This document shows, piece after piece, positions 14,002 through 20,050 of a DNA stretch of 20,050 nucleotides. Position 1 is the stretch's first letter. Each line of letters opens with the position of its first letter. The notes below the pieces were generated by a model. The model made no database searches. It was not told where the DNA came from and worked only from the letters and a program-made list of their open reading frames with translations. Both the position numbers and the translations under genes were made by a program. The DNA comes from Ardenticatenaceae bacterium (GTDB lineage Bacteria; Chloroflexota; Anaerolineae; Promineifilales; Promineifilaceae), in the NCBI GenBank assembly GCA_020634375.1, contig JACKBX010000018.1:1-20050 (forward strand), given 5' to 3'.

Positions 14002-14958
14002 ATGCAGGCGTTGTATTTGGCGGATGGGCAATTACAGTATATGAGCGATTATGCACAGCCGCAGCCACAGGCGAATGAGGCGCTGCTGCGCGTGCGGTTG
14101 GCGGGCATCTGCACCACCGATTTGGAGTTGCTGCGCGGTTATGTGCCCGGTTTCCACGGCGTACCAGGGCATGAATTTGTTGGCGAGGTTGTCTCATCTG
14201 CAGATAAGGTCTGGCACGGCCGTCGCGTGGTGGGCAGCATCAATATTGGCTGTGGCGACTGTGCCGTTTGCCACAGCGATGGCCCGGAACATTGCCCCAA
14301 CCGCCGGGCGTTGGGCATCCACAACAAGGATGGCGCATTCGCCGATTATCTCACGCTGCCCCTCAGCAATTTGTATGTTGTGCCGGATGGGGTGGCAGAT
14401 GAAACGGCCGTGTTCACCGAACCACTCGCCGCCGCCCTGCGCATCCGCGAACAGGCATTGGTGCGGCCAACCGCACGAACGGCCGTCATCGGCCCCGGCC
14501 GTTTGGGCTTACTGATTGGGCAGGTGATGGCCCTCGGCGGCACAAACGTGACCATGATTGGACGCCATGCCGCCTCGCTGCAACTGCCGGCGCATTGGGG
14601 ATTGAATACGGCCGTCGTCGGCACACTGCCCGACAATAATTTTGATTTGGTGGTGGATGCAACGGGTAACGAAGCGGGGTTTGCGGAAGCACTGCGGCTG
14701 GTACGGCCGTTGGGCACAATTGTCCTAAAAAGCACCTACGCCGGGGCCGCCAACATGGACTTGAGCAAGTTGGTAGTCGATGAAATCACGGTAATTGGTT
14801 CGCGCTGCGGCCCCTTTGCCCCGGCGCTGCGCCTGCTGGCGCAAAACGCCATTGATGTTGCCAGTATGATTGACGGCGAGTACCCTTTACATGATGGGGC
14901 GGCGGCGTTTGCTCATGCAGCGCAAAGTGGGGTACGAAAGGTGTTGTTACGGCCGTAA
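14002..14958 (+). CDS. Zinc-dependent MDR alcohol/polyol dehydrogenase
   Basis: A 318-residue cytosolic medium-chain dehydrogenase. Catalytic zinc ligands are Cys37 (AGICTTD) and His57-Glu58 (PGHEFVGEV). The structural zinc lobe has Cys84, Cys87, Cys90 and Cys98 with normal spacing. The Rossmann loop is AVIGPGRLGLL (161-171) for NAD(P). It most resembles the threonine dehydrogenase/sorbitol dehydrogenase branch but is about 25-30 residues shorter than usual; the substrate is unknown. ATG 14002 has AGAGG 9 bases upstream. Seventy-nine bases separate it from the FAD/Fe-S gene and 17 from the acetyltransferase after it, so it probably heads the next operon. Six ACGGCCGT copies lie within it, the densest run in the window. 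Confidence 0.9.
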   Translation: MQALYLADGQLQYMSDYAQPQPQANEALLRVRLAGICTTDLELLRGYVPGFHGVPGHEFVGEVVSSADKVWHGRRVVGSINIGCGDCAVCHSDGPEHCPNRRALGIHNKDGAFADYLTLPLSNLYVVPDGVADETAVFTEPLAAALRIREQALVRPTARTAVIGPGRLGLLIGQVMALGGTNVTMIGRHAASLQLPAHWGLNTAVVGTLPDNNFDLVVDATGNEAGFAEALRLVRPLGTIVLKSTYAGAANMDLSKLVVDEITVIGSRCGPFAPALRLLAQNAIDVASMIDGEYPLHDGAAAFAHAAQSGVRKVLLRP

Positions 14959-14975
14959 CCAATAGATAACGAACA

Positions 14976-15557
14976 ATGAACAAATTCTTATTGGATATTC
15001 CCGAAAAAATAGAAACAAAACGGTTGTACCTGCGCCCTTATCAGGCGGGGGATGGCCCTATGTATTATGCGGCGGGGATGCGGAACCGGGCGCACCTGGC
15101 TGAATTTGAATCTGGCAACGTATTGATGCACCTGAAAAGCGAAGACCATGCGGAAGCTGTTGTTAGAGAATTGGCGGCTGATTGGATGGCCCGTACCTAT
15201 TTTTTCATCGGTATTTTTGATAAAGTGACTGATGAATGGATTGGACAAGTGTTTGTTTCTGCAACGGACTGGGAACTGCCAGAATTCACGATTGGCTATG
15301 TGGCCGATGTCAATCATGAAGGGCGAGGGTTTATCTCCGAGGCTGTGACCGGTGTATTAGAGATGTTGTTTAGGGATTTGGAAGCGCATCGCGTAAAAAG
15401 TGATTGCAATGAGTACAATGTCCGCAGTTGGCGGCTTTTGGAACGATGTGGATTTATGCGAGAAGGCCACCTGCGAGAAAATAAGCGAAACGCCGATGGA
15501 TCGTTTCACGGGGATTTCCTGTATGGTCTTTTGCGTGAGGAGTATTTGAACCATTGA
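14976..15557 (+). CDS. RimJ/RimL-type GNAT N-acetyltransferase
   Basis: A 193-residue GNAT protein. It starts with IETKRLYLRPYQAGD, the usual RimJ-like N-terminal strand, has WIGQVFVSATDW and FTIGYVADVNHEGRGFISEA (acetyl-CoA pyrophosphate loop, R/Q-x-x-G/A type) and ends with NVRSWRLLERCGFMREGHLR. It would transfer an acetyl group from acetyl-CoA to an amine, such as a protein N-terminus or a small molecule; which one is not visible. ATG 14976 has no strong Shine-Dalgarno, consistent with coupling to the dehydrogenase 17 bases upstream. Its stop overlaps the proposed TTG start of the ATPase gene (TTGA, 15554-15557). Confidence 0.9.
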   Translation: MNKFLLDIPEKIETKRLYLRPYQAGDGPMYYAAGMRNRAHLAEFESGNVLMHLKSEDHAEAVVRELAADWMARTYFFIGIFDKVTDEWIGQVFVSATDWELPEFTIGYVADVNHEGRGFISEAVTGVLEMLFRDLEAHRVKSDCNEYNVRSWRLLERCGFMREGHLRENKRNADGSFHGDFLYGLLREEYLNH

Positions 15558-16387
15558 CTCAATCACCGCCCAACATGCTGCATTTGAAATCAATTAAGTT
15601 CAGGCAACGGCAGTCTCTCCCTTCCCTATCTACCTTCCCCTATGATCTGCCCATTTTGCAGTCGTTGCAGGAAATCGTGTTTTCTGCACCCGTTACATTT
15701 TTTGTGGGCGAGAATGGCTCTGGCAAGTCCACGCTGTTGGAAGCAATTGCCTGCGCGGTTGGTTCCATCGCAGTGGGCAGCGAGAGTGTGAAGACGGACA
15801 AATCGTTAACGGCCGTACGCAAATTCGCGCAGCAGCAATTACAATTATCCTGGCAAAAACGCACGCACAAAGGGTTTTTCTTACGCGCCGAGGATTTCTT
15901 TGGGTACGCCAAAAAGCTGTCGCAAATGCGGCAGGAATTGGAAGATGATCTCAATCAAGTTGATGAAGAATATAAGGGGCGGTCGCAGACGGCCGTTGCC
16001 CTTGCCAAAATGCCCCACGCCAGAGAACTACAAGCCATAAAACAACGCTACGGTGATGGCCTGGACACCTATTCACATGGCGAGAGCTTCCTCACCCTGT
16101 TCCAATCTCGCTTTGTACCCGATGGCCTCTACTTGTTAGACGAACCCGAAGCGCCACTCTCTCCCACGCGGCAACTTGCCTTCATCGCTGCGCTAAAACA
16201 AATGGTGGCACAGAATTCACAGTTCATCATCGTCACACATTCCCCCATCATCATGGCCTATCCCGATGCCGTGATTCTGAACTTCGACGAGACAACACTT
16301 CAGCCTGTCGCTTACGATGATTTGGAACATGTCCAGTTAACAAAGTCATTTTTGAACAATCCCCAAGCCTACCTCAGGCATTTATAG
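15554..16387 (+). CDS. ABC-like AAA family ATPase (COG3910-like)
   Basis: A 277-residue soluble ATPase with one P-loop domain. Walker A is GENGSGKST at 52-60, an ABC-type signature SHGESFL lies at 174-180, Walker B is LYLLDEPEA at 192-200, and the switch His is His229 in VTHSPIIMAYPDA. There are no membrane spans and only a short helical insert (about 115-160), so it is not a transporter subunit or a long SMC/Rad50-like protein. The set of motifs fits the small stand-alone 'predicted ATPase' group. The TTG at 15554 overlaps the previous stop and has GAGGAG 11 bases upstream; ATG 15575 is the alternative and would drop seven residues. Its role is unknown. Position between two acetyltransferase genes suggests co-expression rather than a shared reaction. 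Confidence 0.85.
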   Translation: MTQSPPNMLHLKSIKFRQRQSLPSLSTFPYDLPILQSLQEIVFSAPVTFFVGENGSGKSTLLEAIACAVGSIAVGSESVKTDKSLTAVRKFAQQQLQLSWQKRTHKGFFLRAEDFFGYAKKLSQMRQELEDDLNQVDEEYKGRSQTAVALAKMPHARELQAIKQRYGDGLDTYSHGESFLTLFQSRFVPDGLYLLDEPEAPLSPTRQLAFIAALKQMVAQNSQFIIVTHSPIIMAYPDAVILNFDETTLQPVAYDDLEHVQLTKSFLNNPQAYLRHL

Positions 16388-16398
16388 GAGTTAACATC

Positions 16399-17652
16399 AT
16401 GCGCGAAATACGCGAACTGACCGAGCAAGAATTGGCTCAATATGTCGACATCACCGCCAACGCCTACCCCGGCATGAAAATAGATAACGCCGAGAAAAAA
16501 GAACATTTCCGCGAGCGCATCACCAAAGTCGCGCAAGACCCCGGCATTCATTACTACGGCCTCTTTGCTGATGGCGAGATGCAGGGCGTGATGCGCTTCC
16601 ACGATTTCACCATGAAACTGCTGTCGGTGAAAACGCTGGTAGGCGGACTGGGTGGCGTGGCCGTAGATTTACTGCATAAGAAAGAGAAGGTTGCTCGTGA
16701 CATGGTGCAGTATTTTTTGCAGCATTACCATGACCAGGGAGCGTGCCTGACGGCGTTGTATCCGTTCCGGCATGATTTTTACCGGCAAATGGGTTTTGGC
16801 TATGGCAGTCAGATGAACCAATACAGCATCAAGCCAGACAGTTTGCCGCGTGGCAGCAGCAAAGCAAATGTGGTGAAGCTGACGGCCGATGATAAAGATG
16901 AATTCGTCGCCTGCTATGAACGACTGCTGGCACGCACAAACGGCTTGATGGAAAAGCAAGACGCATCTCTAAACGGGCTATTTGAATCGCCAACGGCGCA
17001 TGTCATGGGATACAAGCAGGATGGCAAAGTGCGCGGATACATGATTTTTACCTTCCGCGCAAACCGCACCGACCAATTTCTCGACCATGACATCATTGTG
17101 CGCGAGTTTGTGTATGATGACCGCGAGGCCATGCTAGAATTGCTAACATTTTTGCACACGCAGGCGGATCAGGTGAATCGTATTGTCTTTGTGACACAGG
17201 ATGAACAATTTTATTTCTTGCTACAAGACCCGCGCAATGGCACGGGAAATATGCTGCCATCTGTGTGGCATGAGAGTAATACGCAAGGGGTGGGGTTGAT
17301 GTATCGGGTGATTGACATGCCACGCCTGTTTGCCGTATTGGCAGAGCATGATTTTGGCGGGCAGACCTGCCACGTGCGGCTGGCGTTGACGGACAGCTTT
17401 ATGCCGGAGAATGCAGGGGAGTATGGGCTGGGGTTTGTGAACGGCCGTTACCACCCCCTCTCCGCCACAGACCAACCCGACATAACTATCAGCATGGACG
17501 TGGCCGAATTTTCGTCACTCATCACCGGGGCCATCGGCTTCAAACAACTTTATCATTATGGACTGGCTGACATATCTGACACGGCCTGGCTAGACACCGT
17601 TCACCGCCTCTTTTGGACCGAAAACAAGCCTTTATGCCTGACATCGTTTTAG
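16399..17652 (+). CDS. Eis-like GNAT acetyltransferase with SCP2-type C-terminal domain
   Basis: A 417-residue protein with the Eis architecture: an N-terminal GNAT domain (acetyl-CoA region GGLGGVAVDLLHKKEKVARD), a second GNAT-like domain, and a C-terminal sterol-carrier-like domain (ISMDVAEFSSLITGAIGF). Eis proteins form hexamers and acetylate amines, including several positions on aminoglycosides or lysines of proteins. M. tuberculosis Eis uses Tyr126 and the terminal carboxylate of Phe402; here Tyr128 (HDFYRQMGFGYG) and a C-terminal Phe417 occupy matching places, so the enzyme looks intact. ATG 16399 has GGAG about 9 bases upstream, and the gene starts 11 bases after the ATPase stop. It is the probable last gene of the four-gene unit that begins at 14002. 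Natural substrate is not known. Confidence 0.9.
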   Translation: MREIRELTEQELAQYVDITANAYPGMKIDNAEKKEHFRERITKVAQDPGIHYYGLFADGEMQGVMRFHDFTMKLLSVKTLVGGLGGVAVDLLHKKEKVARDMVQYFLQHYHDQGACLTALYPFRHDFYRQMGFGYGSQMNQYSIKPDSLPRGSSKANVVKLTADDKDEFVACYERLLARTNGLMEKQDASLNGLFESPTAHVMGYKQDGKVRGYMIFTFRANRTDQFLDHDIIVREFVYDDREAMLELLTFLHTQADQVNRIVFVTQDEQFYFLLQDPRNGTGNMLPSVWHESNTQGVGLMYRVIDMPRLFAVLAEHDFGGQTCHVRLALTDSFMPENAGEYGLGFVNGRYHPLSATDQPDITISMDVAEFSSLITGAIGFKQLYHYGLADISDTAWLDTVHRLFWTENKPLCLTSF

Positions 17653-17739
17653 CAAACTGGCTCTTGTAAGGCATACTGTAACACGCCATCTTTAACATAC
17701 CTTTCACGGTAAAGTGGCGTTTTGCACCCCGGTCTTCTA

Positions 17740-17745
17740 TATAAT
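17740..17745 (+). promoter_or_regulatory. Possible -10 box upstream of the response regulator
   Basis: TATAAT stands 64 bases before the GTG start of the response regulator in a 157-base spacer. No matching -35 box lies at the right distance (TTGCAC at 17722-17727 is only 12 bases away), so this is a weak call. Confidence 0.25.
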
Positions 17746-17809
17746 CAACTTACCGGTGTAGATGCTATCCAAAAACATGACCCGGTCATGGATTTAGAGG
17801 AGAGTGGAA

Positions 17810-18190
17810 GTGACTCATTCAGTCTTAGTCGTCGATGATGAAAAAATGACCCGCGATCTGCTGCGTATGATGCTGCAGCCTGCTGGCTTTGAAATTTCTG
17901 AAGCTGAAAATGGGTTAGAAGCATTGCAACAGATCGCCAAACAGCGACCAGATATTGTGATTTTGGATGTGATGATGCCAGAAATGGATGGGTTAACTGC
18001 CTGCGCTGAAATTCGTAGGAATCCGCAAACAGCCAATTTACCTGTGATTATGTTGAGTGCGAAAACACATGGAACGGCCGTTGCCGAAGGTCTTGCTGCC
18101 GGAGCCGATCTCTATCTCACCAAACCGATTGCCCGCCAAAAGCTCATCGAAGCAATTCATGCCCTGATTAATAACAAAGAACCTGCCTAA
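17810..18190 (+). CDS. Single-domain (CheY-like) response regulator
   Basis: A 126-residue receiver domain without an output domain. Acidic pocket residues Asp9-Asp10 (VLVVDDEK), phospho-acceptor Asp53 (VILDVMMPEMDG), Ser83 (IMLSAK) and Lys105 (LTKPI) are all in place, so it should accept phosphate from a histidine kinase. GTG 17810 is chosen because AGAGGAG ends 7 bases upstream; the in-frame GTG at 17804 would be too close to it. No sensor kinase is adjacent, so it is an orphan. It may act by protein contact, as CheY or Spo0F do. The last bases overlap the stop of a convergent membrane gene by three bases. Confidence 0.93.
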   Translation: MTHSVLVVDDEKMTRDLLRMMLQPAGFEISEAENGLEALQQIAKQRPDIVILDVMMPEMDGLTACAEIRRNPQTANLPVIMLSAKTHGTAVAEGLAAGADLYLTKPIARQKLIEAIHALINNKEPA

Positions 18191-18396
18191 AGCAGCCCAA
18201 ACATCCCTATCAAACCAACCGCCAGCATGATAACGGCAACAACCAGGTACATGCGTGCGGTATTTTGATCCCCTATTACCTCTCGTGTGCGGCGAATGCG
18301 GCCGCGCTGCCAAAAAAATTCCGGTTTGAATGTCACGCCATACAAATAATACGCGCCAAAAATGACGAGAATGTAGTCAATAAACGAAGGTTGCAT
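18187..18396 (-). CDS. 69-residue membrane protein of unknown function
   Basis: A small protein with two predicted membrane spans: FIDYILVIFGAYYLYGVTF near the start and MYLVVAVIMLAVGLIGMF at the end, joined by a basic loop (FFWQRGRIRRTRE). I do not recognise a family. The ATG complement at 18394-18396 has GGGAGA 6 bases upstream, which decides the start; a longer frame up to 18465 has no support. A plausible promoter lies about 30-60 bases upstream. It is convergent with the response regulator and overlaps its stop codon. Confidence 0.75.
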   Translation of the reverse strand: MQPSFIDYILVIFGAYYLYGVTFKPEFFWQRGRIRRTREVIGDQNTARMYLVVAVIMLAVGLIGMFGLL

Positions 18397-18426
18397 GTGT
18401 GTCTCCCAATAAATAGTTTGAGACGA

Positions 18427-18455
18427 ATTGTAATGGGACAGGCGAAGAAGACCAA
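18427..18455 (-). promoter_or_regulatory. Candidate sigma70-type promoter for the small membrane gene
   Basis: On the minus strand TTGGTC (complement of 18450-18455) and TACAAT (complement of 18427-18432) are separated by 17 bases. Transcription would start near 18420, leaving a leader of about 25 bases with the GGGAGA ribosome binding site. Confidence 0.45.
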
Positions 18456-18502
18456 CCTTTTGCACGGCCGTTCAACATATTTACTCAGCGGGTGTTTGAC
18501 TC

Positions 18503-18532
18503 TTGACACCCTGCTTCCCCCCCGAGTATGCT
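18503..18532 (+). promoter_or_regulatory. Candidate sigma70-type promoter for the helical protein gene
   Basis: A perfect -35 box TTGACA (18503-18508) is followed after 18 bases by TATGCT (18527-18532). The start would fall near 18540, about 60 bases before the ATG at 18603. Confidence 0.55.
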
Positions 18533-18602
18533 AGAGATATAGAGCATAGTCCACCTTGTGAGCAAATTAGCAGGGCGGATACTACACAAAGGGGGTGCGG
18601 CA

Positions 18603-19193
18603 ATGCACAGTGAACGAGAATTATTAGAACGCGATCTGTACACACTGGAAACCATGATCTCCCATCTACCAGAATATCTAACCAGCGATGATACCTACTG
18701 GGAAATCTACGAAGCTCATATGCCCAAATTAACCATTGGCGGCTGCCTGATGCGGCAGCACCGCCTGGGTCAATTACACCACCGTTTGCCCCCTGTCTTG
18801 CAAGAACGCTTGCAAGCAGCCACACAAAAATTAGGCGACTTGATGAGCAGCAATGTCGTGCGTTTTGAACAAAAAACTCACCAAGAATTGCATGCTCGAT
18901 TAAGTGAATGGATGAAATGTCTGGGCAGTCTCAGCAGGCAAGCGGAGGATGAAGGCTGTTTTTATGCGGATAAAGTAGATGCGCGAGTGGTGATCACAGC
19001 CATGATCGACCAAATGCAACAAACGCCATTCCGTCTCGAACAGCAAGTGCTAAATGAGCTAAAAATCCTAGACAGCAACTTGCAGCAACGATGGAATTCC
19101 GGCGACTTTATGTGGTTATCCGTTTGGGAAGAGGCTTATCCGGCGAAGAAATATTGGTATTTGCATGGCAAGCCACAGGGTGTCATTCAGTAA
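18603..19193 (+). CDS. Conserved-looking helical protein of unknown function
   Basis: A 196-residue soluble protein that appears mostly alpha-helical, with no membrane span or signal peptide. It begins HSERELLERDLYTLETM and has a central charged stretch RFEQKTHQELHARLSEWM that could be a coiled coil. No catalytic motif is seen and I cannot assign a family. ATG 18603 is preferred over the TTG/GTG starts at or near 18558 because GGGGGTG lies 5-8 bases upstream. A good promoter is found 70-100 bases upstream. It contains no ACGGCCGT, and its GC content is lower than that of the large genes. It faces the minus-strand RNA methyltransferase gene tail to tail with 29 bases between them. Confidence 0.75.
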   Translation: MHSERELLERDLYTLETMISHLPEYLTSDDTYWEIYEAHMPKLTIGGCLMRQHRLGQLHHRLPPVLQERLQAATQKLGDLMSSNVVRFEQKTHQELHARLSEWMKCLGSLSRQAEDEGCFYADKVDARVVITAMIDQMQQTPFRLEQQVLNELKILDSNLQQRWNSGDFMWLSVWEEAYPAKKYWYLHGKPQGVIQ

Positions 19194-19222
19194 CAAGTTT
19201 GCCAGTTAAGACTCGCCGCTCG

Positions 19223-19750
19223 TTATGCACCCTGGTGGTGCAAAATGTGGTAGAGCACAATGCTAAGGGCAACGTGAACATTGAGGGAGCGTCCCTTACC
19301 ATACATGGGGAGAAAAACGGCCGCGTCACAAGCAGCTAATGTTGCTTTTGTCACGCCATGATCTTCGTGGCCGACAACAAGGCAAGTTTTTTGTGGGTAT
19401 GGATATTGGTAGTAAGGAACGGCCGTATCTGCCAACTCCACCGCCACCACATGATACCCCTGCTCCTTCAAACCTGAAATCGCCGCCACTGGGTCCTGCT
19501 CATACCGCCAGGGCACGCGCAAACTCTTAAAACGGCCCACCTTGTCAATAGTGGGGTGTGGTGGCGTAGGCGTAATGCCCGTCAGCACCAGTTCAGATAT
19601 CCCCGCCCCATCTGCCACACGAAACATAGAGCCAACATTGGCCGGATACTCAATACTTTGCAGCAACGCTACTAAATCATACTCTGGTTGATGAGTGCGC
19701 TTGTAGTCACGTAAAAATCGTTTCAGGTCTGTCCCAATCAATGGTTTCAT
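19223..19750 (-). CDS. TrmH/SpoU-family RNA 2'-O-methyltransferase
   Basis: A 175-residue SPOUT methyltransferase. The three SpoU motifs are present: EYPANVGSMFRVADGAG (motif 1), CLVVGHEDHGV (motif 2) and FLPMYGKGRSLNVHVALSI (motif 3), which form the trefoil-knot SAM site. Such enzymes methylate the ribose of tRNA or rRNA; the target nucleotide cannot be read. ATG 19750 is chosen because it overlaps the stop of the upstream HEAT-repeat gene as ATGA (19747-19750), pointing to translational coupling; a GTG at 19774 would add eight residues. In motif 1 the frequent Asn-x-Gly pattern is kept (NVG). The protein has only a short N-terminal extension and no RNA-binding L30-like domain. Confidence 0.92.
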   Translation of the reverse strand: MKPLIGTDLKRFLRDYKRTHQPEYDLVALLQSIEYPANVGSMFRVADGAGISELVLTGITPTPPHPTIDKVGRFKSLRVPWRYEQDPVAAISGLKEQGYHVVAVELADTAVPYYQYPYPQKTCLVVGHEDHGVTKATLAACDAAVFLPMYGKGRSLNVHVALSIVLYHILHHQGA

Positions 19751-20050
19751 TTGAATGCTCGCCTTACCAGACACAGGATAGCAAAAGCCGTATTTTGTAC
19801 TTGTGTGTCTGGGTCTTGCACGGCCGTTTCCAACGCTGGAATCGTCTGCTCATCTAATAACTGCCCCAACACCATTGCTGCCGCCGCACGAACAGATGGT
19901 TTCGTCGCCTGGGCCATCACTTGCACCACAAACGGTAGGGTGGCCTCCCCAATCGGCACAACTCGCCCTTCCATCGTGGCATAGGCACTTAGCCAACGCA
20001 ATTGTCGTGGCTGCAACGGCTCCCACGGCGATGGCTTGCGTCGCGTGCGT
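19747..20050 (-). CDS. HEAT-repeat protein, 5' partial
   Basis: The frame stays open to the window edge, so only the C-terminal 100 or so residues are seen. Two helical repeats of HEAT type are visible: LPFVVQVMAQATKPSVRAAA followed by MVLGQLLDEQTIPALETAVQ and DPDTQVQNTAFAILCLV. The Asp-x-x-x-x-Val-Arg/Gln-x-x-Ala pattern is characteristic of PBS-lyase/HEAT repeats, which bind proteins. What precedes this region (for example an NTPase domain) is outside the window. The gene ends by overlapping the start of the RNA methyltransferase gene (ATGA), so the two are probably co-transcribed. Confidence 0.75.
   Translation of the reverse strand, partial: RTRRKPSPWEPLQPRQLRWLSAYATMEGRVVPIGEATLPFVVQVMAQATKPSVRAAAAMVLGQLLDEQTIPALETAVQDPDTQVQNTAFAILCLVRRAFK

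Larger units (their letters stand above)
107..19827. repeat. Dispersed palindrome ACGGCCGT (about 44 copies, HIP1-like)
   Basis: Reading by eye finds about 44 exact copies of the 8-bp palindrome ACGGCCGT, first at 107-114 and last at 19820-19827, roughly one per 450 bases. At this base composition well under one copy would be expected by chance. Most copies lie inside genes and are read in different frames, giving NGR or DGR, TAV, or RP. Many near-variants (GCGGCCGT, ACGGCCGC, ACGGCCGA) are also present. Copies are missing from the AT-rich methyltransferase (6417-7052), the small membrane gene (10612-10983) and the helical gene at 18603-19193. The pattern resembles the HIP1 octamer of cyanobacteria, but the sequence differs. 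Confidence 0.9.

Overview
The window looks like a piece of a free-living Chloroflexota (Anaerolineae/Ardenticatenia-like) chromosome. This is inferred from gene content (Hanks-type kinase fused to a LuxR output, CpaF-type ATPase, fused FAD/Fe-S dehydrogenase, bacterial serpin, Eis-like acetyltransferase), a GC-rich composition and a very unusual repeat landscape. No rRNA, tRNA, CRISPR array or transposase is visible. Nineteen protein genes are supported; the first and last are cut by the window edges.

Layout. 1-4149 (+): end of a PIG-V-like membrane glycosyltransferase, a class V (alanine/serine-glyoxylate type) aminotransferase, a SAM methyltransferase and an inhibitory-type serpin. Most of these are separated by short intergenic spacers built of 7-bp repeats, several forming hairpins. 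4152-6162 (-): a two-gene unit of an atypical D-aminoacylase-like amidohydrolase and a DUF2568/YrdB-like membrane protein, facing the serpin across a bidirectional hairpin. 6417-7052 (+): an AT-rich methyltransferase that looks acquired. 7053-7493: non-coding, with a GC-rich inverted repeat and a 5 x 42-bp tandem array. 7494-9161: a Ser/Thr kinase joined to a degenerate histidine-kinase module and a LuxR helix-turn-helix. 9452-10537: a solitary CpaF/VirB11-type ATPase. 10612-13922: a small AT-rich membrane protein coupled to a 978-residue FAD/Fe-S dehydrogenase. 14002-17652: a compact probable operon of zinc MDR dehydrogenase, RimJ-type acetyltransferase, ABC-like AAA ATPase and Eis-like acetyltransferase. 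17810-20050: a receiver-only response regulator, a tiny convergent membrane protein, an unrecognised helical protein, and on the minus strand a HEAT-repeat gene overlapping a TrmH-type RNA methyltransferase gene.

Functional links. The aminotransferase and the FAD/Fe-S dehydrogenase could both act on glyoxylate/glycolate-type 2-oxo/2-hydroxy acids, but they are 9 kb apart and the link is only suggestive. The kinase fusion and the response regulator are signalling genes without visible partners.

The strongest non-gene signals are (i) about 44 copies of the palindrome ACGGCCGT, spread through genes in all reading frames and absent from the AT-rich genes, reminiscent of cyanobacterial HIP1; (ii) several families of tandem heptanucleotides, intergenic and in-frame inside genes, reminiscent of cyanobacterial STRR repeats; and (iii) the exact 42-bp tandem array. 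Counts were made by eye.
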